Below are positions 14,829 to 19,497 of a stretch of 19,497 bases of DNA, piece after piece. Each line of letters starts with the position of its first letter. Within the stretch, counting starts at the first letter, position 1. Location: assembly GCF_023229695.1 (NCBI RefSeq), contig NZ_JALNYS010000027.1, forward strand, positions 1 to 19,497, read 5' to 3'. The notes under the pieces are model-generated. The model had not been told where the DNA came from. It worked only from the letters and a program-made list of their open reading frames with translations, and made no database searches. The position numbers were made by a program, and so were the translations under genes. This DNA comes from Sulfuricurvum sp. GTDB lineage: Bacteria > Campylobacterota > Campylobacteria > Campylobacterales > Sulfurimonadaceae.

Positions 14829-15577
14829 TCCGTTTTGAAAAGGTCACCAAAAGTTTCGGTAAACGGCAGATTCTGAGAGGGGTTGATCTTGAAATCGAGC
14901 GGGGGAAAACCACCGTCATTTTCGGAGTCTCGGGCGGGGGAAAGTCGACGATTATCAAACACATCGTCGGATTGCTCAAACCCGATAGCGGAATCATTAC
15001 GGTTGACGGTGTCCGGGTTGATAATGCCGATGAGTTGACTTTGCGTCGTATTCGAACCAAAGTGGGATTTTTATTTCAAAGCGGCGCCCTTTTTGACAGC
15101 ATGAACATCCGTGAAAATGTCGCTTTTCCGATGATCGAACACCAAAAATTGAGCTTAAAAGAGCTTGAATACAAAATTGACGAAAAACTGACGATGGTAG
15201 GGCTTAAACCCGAGATCGTCAAATCGCTCTATCCGGAAGAGCTGAGCGGCGGGATGCGCAAACGGGTAGGGCTTGCCCGCACGCTGGCATTGGAACCTGA
15301 AGTGATTTTGTATGATGAGCCTACCTCGGGATTGGACCCGGTCACTAGTGATTTGATTACCCAGATGATCCGGAATCTTCAGCGTGATATCGGAATGACG
15401 TCGGTTTTAATCAGCCACGATATAGCGGAAAGTTTTAAAGCAGGGGATAATTATGCGATGCTTTTTGATGGGGTGATTGTCGAAATCGGTGACAAACAAT
15501 CGTTTCAAAACTCCCCGAATGAAGTGGTTCAACAGTTCATTCATGCAAGGGCGGAAGGGCCGATAGCATTTCAATAA
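14825..15577 (+). CDS. mlaF: Mla-type phospholipid transporter ATPase
   Basis: The 250-residue ATPase has Walker A GVSGGGKST (34-42), QSGALFDSM at the Q-loop (the MlaF hallmark), signature LSGGM (140-144), Walker B ILYDEP (161-166), DPVTSD after the D-loop, and switch His198. This family powers MlaE-MlaD complexes that move phospholipids between the inner and outer membranes. Neither MlaE (permease) nor MlaD (MCE protein) follows within the window; the next feature is a repeat element beginning at the stop codon. The partners must lie elsewhere or have been separated. The gene overlaps the DUF4149 gene upstream. Confidence 0.92.
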   Translation: MIRFEKVTKSFGKRQILRGVDLEIERGKTTVIFGVSGGGKSTIIKHIVGLLKPDSGIITVDGVRVDNADELTLRRIRTKVGFLFQSGALFDSMNIRENVAFPMIEHQKLSLKELEYKIDEKLTMVGLKPEIVKSLYPEELSGGMRKRVGLARTLALEPEVILYDEPTSGLDPVTSDLITQMIRNLQRDIGMTSVLISHDIAESFKAGDNYAMLFDGVIVEIGDKQSFQNSPNEVVQQFIHARAEGPIAFQ

Positions 15578-15723
15578 CTGATGTTACGCACTTTCCGGGC
15601 AAAGCCCAGAAAGTGGCAGGGACAATTTGTCCCCTGCACCCCCCTGAAGCTACCCGCATCTTTCGGATGCGGGAGATTAACTCCCCTTGACGCACTTGCT
15701 AGGGCAAGATGCGTAAGGTCAGT
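15577..15723 (+). mobile_element. MITE-like 147-bp element with 14-bp terminal inverted repeats
   Basis: ACTGATGTTACGCA (15577-15590) at the left edge is mirrored by TGCGTAAGGTCAGT (15710-15723), with 12 of 14 positions matching as inverted repeats. Inside are hairpins: 15589-15615 (CACTTTC..GAAAGTG plus GGGC/GCCC), 15616-15637 (GCAGGGACA with one bulge), the CCCGCATC/GATGCGGG stem, and a stem just inside the right end. No protein is encoded, so any movement would need a transposase from elsewhere. The first base coincides with the last base of the mlaF stop codon. No target-site duplication is visible. The left island has one exact end (317-330) but lacks the other. Confidence 0.5.
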
Positions 15724-15872
15724 CATGAGAGTTCTTTAGAGTTCTTTCAGAACTCTCTTTTAAACGTGCTTTGACCAAAGCCCAAAGCACTACGCTGGCC
15801 GCTTGGGCACTAAAGCTTACCTCTTCGAGGCAGAAGACTTATTACATTACAAGGTTATGCAAGAAGTCTATT
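15630..15872 (-). repeat. multi-hairpin dispersed repeat, right (inverted) copy
   Basis: The reverse complement aligns along its length with 175-410. Shared stretches include AATAGACTTCTTGCATAACC at the outer end, then GTAGTGCTTTGGGCTTTG and CGTTTAAAAGAGAGTTCTG. It differs by a 15-base insertion around 15798-15812 and an extended AGAGTTCT stem. The long terminal hairpin is decayed here (10 of 13 pairs), whereas the CCCGCATC/GATGCGGG stem carries a paired T-A to C-G change relative to the left copy. It fills the gap between mlaF and the metal-efflux operon and ends about 60 bases before that operon's first start codon. Confidence 0.85.
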
Positions 15873-15895
15873 AATGATTTTTTCATCCGGCTCCG

Positions 15896-15909
15896 TTATG
15901 ATTTCATAA
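15896..15909. promoter_or_regulatory. palindrome over the -10 region of the metal-efflux operon
   Basis: TTATGA-TT-TCATAA is a perfect inverted repeat. It contains TATGAT (15897-15902), a plausible -10 placed about 30 bases before the ATG at 15933. A dimeric repressor bound here would block transcription. No metal-responsive regulator gene is in view, and no -35 is clear. Confidence 0.4.
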
Positions 15910-15932
15910 ACTTTAGAAGTAAAAGGAGCATA

Positions 15933-17120
15933 ATGCGTTTTTTCTGGCTTCAGATGGCGGCCATTCCCCTGATGGCCGCATCGTATAACGTCACGGAACT
16001 GATGGAACATGCACTCCAAAACGATGCCGCTCTCAAAGCGGATCGTGAAATGATACAGCAGTATTTTTATCAAAAAGAGTCGGTCCGTATCTGGGATAAC
16101 CCTGAGCTCTCCCTCTCCTATTCACGGACCAAACCTGAGGGAATCGACACCAAAAACGAATACGGCATTGCCCTGATTCAGCCGGTAGAGAAACCGTCGC
16201 TCAAAACGGCCAAACAAAAAGTATTGGATGCCAAAATACTTCAGTCCAAAGCTCTGGCCCTTTACAAAGAGAATGAGATCAAAGGGGATGTCCGCCAAAA
16301 AGCGTATCTTTATGCGGTTGCCGATTTGATGGCTCAAAAAGCCGAAGAATCGCTTTCTCTTGCAGCAACACTGCGTCAAAAAGGGGAAAAACGGTTCGAA
16401 CAAGGAGCCGTATCCAAGGCCGATTTGCTGAAGCTTCAGGTTGAAGAGGCCAAAATTGCCCAAGAAGCACAAGCCGCGAAGATCAAACGCAATGCGGCGC
16501 AATACGCCCTTGCAACAAGCGCCCGCCTGACCTTTGCTGCCGATCTCACCCCGATCAAACTCCCGAATCCCTCACCCGTCGATGTGGTGCCCAATCTAGA
16601 GAATCTGCCGATGATCGGGTATTTCAAAGCGGCTGAAGAGGAGTACCGTGCCCAAAAAGAGGTGGTGTCCAAATCGGTCATACCCGGATTCAAAGCAGGT
16701 CTCGGAGTTCAGCAGCTGTACGATCAGCAAGCGGTTACCGCCTCCCTTTCAATGCCGATTCCGATCCTTCACCGTAACGAATCGTTGATCAAAAATGCCG
16801 AAAGCCGCTTGAGCGAAAACCGTCTGCGTGAGCAATCGTACCGTTTTGAGACCGAGCAAAAGCTCCTCCGTCAGCAAAAATTGCTTAAGGGACTCTCTAC
16901 CCTGATCCTTTCACAAGAACGGCTGATCGATCAATCATCGCACATGGTCTCCATGTCCCAACGCAGCTACGAAGAGGGGTATGGAACCCTGCTGGAGCTT
17001 ATTGATGCGCGACGCGTCCTGATCGCCCATCAGCATGAGCGGCTGAATAACCTTGAAATGTATTACGATACCCTGGGAGAGATGCAAAAAACTTTCCCGC
17101 CTACTGAGGAGAAACAATGA
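15933..17120 (+). CDS. CzcC/CusC-like outer-membrane efflux protein (TolC family)
   Basis: From ATG 15933 the protein has 395 residues: a signal peptide (MRFFWLQMAAIPLMAA), then two TolC-type repeats of long coiled-coil helices (residues about 25-205 and 225-390), including NPELSLSYSRTKPEG, GEKRFEQGAVSKADLLKLQ and SYEEGYGTLLELIDAR. It forms the outer-membrane duct of a heavy-metal RND pump. The start is fixed by AAGGAG upstream and the signal peptide; an in-frame ATG at 15771 would only translate repeat DNA. The stop overlaps the adaptor start (ATGA). Unlike the TolC-like gene at 8532-9751, this one is intact. Confidence 0.9.
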   Translation: MRFFWLQMAAIPLMAASYNVTELMEHALQNDAALKADREMIQQYFYQKESVRIWDNPELSLSYSRTKPEGIDTKNEYGIALIQPVEKPSLKTAKQKVLDAKILQSKALALYKENEIKGDVRQKAYLYAVADLMAQKAEESLSLAATLRQKGEKRFEQGAVSKADLLKLQVEEAKIAQEAQAAKIKRNAAQYALATSARLTFAADLTPIKLPNPSPVDVVPNLENLPMIGYFKAAEEEYRAQKEVVSKSVIPGFKAGLGVQQLYDQQAVTASLSMPIPILHRNESLIKNAESRLSENRLREQSYRFETEQKLLRQQKLLKGLSTLILSQERLIDQSSHMVSMSQRSYEEGYGTLLELIDARRVLIAHQHERLNNLEMYYDTLGEMQKTFPPTEEKQ

Positions 17121-18175
17121 AAAAATTACTAATTATCGCCGGTGCAATTCTCTCTTTGAGTGCCAAAGAGATCATCCTAACCTCCAAACAACTCAATGAA
17201 CTGGGAATTACGACGGCACCCCTTTCCGCAACGACGGCGTTATCGCAGTCCAATCTCCCTGCAACCGTGGTCATCCCGCCACGGCAGCTCTCGATTGCCG
17301 CGTCCATGCATGAGGGGGTCGTACATAAAGTGTTCGTAGGTGTCGGTGACTCGGTCAAAGCGGGGCAGACGGTTGCTACCGTCTCCTCGACGGAGGGGCT
17401 GACCTTACAGCGCGAATACCTCCAAACAGCCACTCGTCTGGAACGGCTTCAGGCATTGGTCAAAAAAGACGAAACACTTTTTAAAGAGGGGATCATTTCG
17501 GAGCGCGAATATCTCAAAAGCAAACAGGAAGTCTCCCTTCTCTCCGCCGAACTGGCCGAGAAAAAAGCTAGCATGAAGATGATGGGGGTTTCCCCTTCCA
17601 AAACAGGGGTGATGAACATGACCGGTGCGATAAAGGCTCCTGCAAGCGGAATCATCCTTGAACAGACGGCTCTCCTGGGACAAAAAGTCGACGCCATGAG
17701 CCCGATTTATAAAATTGCCGATCTTTCAACCCTTTGGCTTGAAATACAAGCGCCGTCCTCCATTACCAAAAAATTGAACCTCGGAGATACGATCCAAACC
17801 AATCTGGGGGCGACGGCCAAAATCATTAAAATTTCCAGCGGCGTCGAATTGCAAAACCAATCGGTCATTATCCGCGCCGTCGTTCTCTCGGGCAGAGAGC
17901 TCCTCCGTCCGGGACAATTTGTCCAGGCCTCTATCCAGACCCCCGCAACACAAAGTATCGTCGTACCGAAGAACGGGATCATCCGTAACAAAGGGAAAAG
18001 CGTCATCTTTGTCAAAACGGCTCGGGGTTTTCATCCGGTTGAAGTCACTATCGTGAAAGAGGAGTGCAGTACCTTTATCATTACCGGAGCCCTCAAAGGG
18101 AATGAACAGGTTGCCGTTCGCGGAATGGTCCCTCTCAAAGGGATGTGGCTTGAAAACGGAGACGATTCCAAATGA
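17117..18175 (+). CDS. CzcB/CusB-like periplasmic adaptor of metal RND efflux
   Basis: The 352-residue adaptor has an N-terminal signal or anchor (MKKLLIIAGAILSLSA) and a first lipoyl half (GVVHKVFVGVGDSVKAGQTV). A short helical hairpin follows (about 95-155, REYLQTATRLERLQALVKKD), then the second lipoyl half (IKAPASGIILEQTALLGQKV), a beta-barrel (LWLEIQAPSSITKKLNLGD) and a C-terminal domain with VVPKNGIIRNKGKSVIFV. It links the RND pump to the outer-membrane duct and may pass metal to the pump. No His-rich metal-binding extension of the CzcB kind is present. Overlaps with both neighbours (ATGA on each side) mark one operon. Confidence 0.9.
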   Translation: MKKLLIIAGAILSLSAKEIILTSKQLNELGITTAPLSATTALSQSNLPATVVIPPRQLSIAASMHEGVVHKVFVGVGDSVKAGQTVATVSSTEGLTLQREYLQTATRLERLQALVKKDETLFKEGIISEREYLKSKQEVSLLSAELAEKKASMKMMGVSPSKTGVMNMTGAIKAPASGIILEQTALLGQKVDAMSPIYKIADLSTLWLEIQAPSSITKKLNLGDTIQTNLGATAKIIKISSGVELQNQSVIIRAVVLSGRELLRPGQFVQASIQTPATQSIVVPKNGIIRNKGKSVIFVKTARGFHPVEVTIVKEECSTFIITGALKGNEQVAVRGMVPLKGMWLENGDDSK

Positions 18176-19497
18176 ATAAATTGATTTCATTTGCCCTGAC
18201 GCAAAGGATCCTTGTTTTTGTTGCGATGATTATGCTCATCGGGGCGGGATATACCGCATTTACAAAACTCCCTTTTGATGCGTTTCCCGAAGTCTCTTCC
18301 CCGCAGGTGAAGATTATCATGAAAGCGCCGGGGATGACCCCCGAAGAGGTCGAGAGCCGTATTATTGCCCCGATCGAGACCGAAATGCTTGGTATCCCGA
18401 ACAAAAAACTTCTTCGCTCTACGGCCAAATACGGGATAGCCGACATTACCATCGATTTTAATGAAGGGACCGATATCTACTGGGCCCGTGCCCAGATCAG
18501 TGAACAACTCAACGGTATGATGAGTACCCTCCCTCCGACCGCAAACGGCGGACTGGCTCCGATCACGACGCCGCTTGGGGAGATTTTCATGTTTACGGTG
18601 GAAGGAAATCTTACCGCCGCTGAAAAACGGACTCTGCTGGATTGGACGATCCGCCCCGCCATTCGGACCATTCCGGGCGTAGCAGACCTCAATAGCCTCG
18701 GAGGAGAGGTCAAAAGCTTTTTGATCAAACCAAACTATTCGATGCTGGGAACCCTCGGCATCTCGGTTAAAGAGGTGGAAGAGGCACTTCGTTTTAACAA
18801 TAAAAACGACGGTGCCGGACGGATTCATGAAGGGGAAGAGGCCTTTTTGGTCCGCTCCGAGGGGAGTATCAAAACCCTTGACGATATCCGCGCTATTGTT
18901 CTGCGCAACGCTGAGGGACGGATTGTCCGTATCGGCGATGTCGCCACTGTGGAGATCGACAAACTCACCCGAAACGGTGTCGTGACTAAAAACGGGACCG
19001 GTGAAGCAGTTGCGGGGATGGTCCTCTCACTCAAAGGGGCGAATGCCCGCGACGTGACCGAACAGATCAAAGAGAAACTCTCCGAAATCAAACTCCCCGC
19101 AGGTGCGTCGCTGGATGTCTATTACGACCGGAGCAATCTCGTCAACAAATCGATCTGGACCGTTTCCAAGGCCCTCATCGAAGCGATTGTCCTCGTCGTC
19201 ATCTTGCTTCTCCTCTTTTTGGGAGACATCCGCGCGGCGATTACGGTCGCGATCATGGTCCCGATGGCCGTTTTGGTCACCTTCATCCTGATCCGTCAGT
19301 TCGGGATGTCGGCCAACCTGATGAGTCTGGGGGGGCTTACGATCGCGATTGGGATGCTTGTCGACTCCGGGGTCGTTGTCGTCGAAAACATCATCGCCCA
19401 TCTGGGGCAGTCGCATAATAAAAATCTCCCCAAACTCAACATCATCTACCGGGCGACCAAAGAGGTCGCAACGCCGGTCGTATCGGGGATATTGATC
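18172..19497 (+). CDS. CzcA/CusA-like heavy-metal RND efflux pump, N-terminal part (cut by window edge)
   Basis: The frame is open from ATG 18172 to the window end, giving 442 residues of a protein normally about 1,000-1,050 long. The first helix (ILVFVAMIMLIGAGYTAF) leads into the periplasmic porter domain with the metal-RND pattern ESRIIAPIETEMLGIPN and GTDIYWARAQ. Helices 2-4 follow from about residue 338. In helix 4 the motif is AIGMLVDSGVVVVEN, with Asp398 and Glu405 present but Ala392 where CzcA-type divalent pumps have the first Asp. That resembles CusA-type (Cu/Ag) pumps more than CzcA, though multidrug RND proteins also show AIG..VD. The substrate stays open. The start overlaps the adaptor stop (ATGA). 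Confidence 0.92.
   Translation, partial: MNKLISFALTQRILVFVAMIMLIGAGYTAFTKLPFDAFPEVSSPQVKIIMKAPGMTPEEVESRIIAPIETEMLGIPNKKLLRSTAKYGIADITIDFNEGTDIYWARAQISEQLNGMMSTLPPTANGGLAPITTPLGEIFMFTVEGNLTAAEKRTLLDWTIRPAIRTIPGVADLNSLGGEVKSFLIKPNYSMLGTLGISVKEVEEALRFNNKNDGAGRIHEGEEAFLVRSEGSIKTLDDIRAIVLRNAEGRIVRIGDVATVEIDKLTRNGVVTKNGTGEAVAGMVLSLKGANARDVTEQIKEKLSEIKLPAGASLDVYYDRSNLVNKSIWTVSKALIEAIVLVVILLLLFLGDIRAAITVAIMVPMAVLVTFILIRQFGMSANLMSLGGLTIAIGMLVDSGVVVVENIIAHLGQSHNKNLPKLNIIYRATKEVATPVVSGILI

Noticed and set aside
15771..15932. 54-residue N-terminal extension of the CzcC-like protein
   Set aside because: It would translate the hairpin repeat. The signal peptide and ribosome site at 15933 mark the true start.
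18187..18828. 213-codon minus-strand frame
   Set aside because: It is opposite the RND pump gene, which reads cleanly through to the window edge.

Overview
The window looks like a chromosomal stretch from a Campylobacterota (epsilonproteobacterial) genome of the Sulfuricurvum/Sulfurimonas kind. That is a judgement from protein flavour, the extended -10 (TGnTAAAAT-like) promoters, dense head-to-tail gene packing with ATGA overlaps, and gene types. It is not a database result. No rRNA, tRNA or CRISPR array was seen.

Layout. Positions 1-540 are a non-coding repeat island made almost entirely of consecutive hairpins, with a possible broken reading frame at its left edge. Next come two minus-strand genes: a shrunken outer-membrane-protein remnant (533-766) and a small membrane protein with a cysteine-rich tail (786-1115). 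A plus-strand group follows at 1319-4225: an outer-membrane barrel, a miniature phosphate-binding-like periplasmic protein and a membrane HD-GYP c-di-GMP phosphodiesterase, all overlapping. mscL, with a zinc-ribbon tail, lies just behind. A minus-strand block holds a conserved protein of unknown role (4740-5321) and a tripartite ABC efflux operon read from 9751 to 5394: TolC-like (frameshifted), MacA-like adaptor, MacB-like ATPase and MacB-like permease, each overlapping the next. Divergent from it are a TonB-dependent receptor (9902-11980) and a small one-helix membrane protein. Then comes a tight run: M48 membrane protease, prmC, a DUF4149 membrane protein and the Mla-type ATPase mlaF. After a second, inverted copy of the hairpin repeat (15577-15872), a heavy-metal RND efflux operon begins (CzcC-, CzcB- and CzcA/CusA-like) and runs off the right edge.

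How the genes fit together. Most of the window serves the cell envelope: two separate TolC-type export systems, a TonB import receptor, phospholipid traffic (MlaF), membrane protein quality control (M48), osmotic protection (MscL) and a porin/sensor unit that probably converts a periplasmic signal into c-di-GMP breakdown.

Most notable points: (1) the inverted pair of roughly 240-bp hairpin repeats, whose stems show a compensatory base-pair change, with a MITE-like 147-bp unit nested in the right copy; (2) the porin / mini binding protein / HD-GYP cassette; (3) a one-base homopolymer frameshift splitting the TolC-like gene; (4) an apparent internal deletion that left a 77-residue outer-membrane-protein remnant at the edge of the repeat island.
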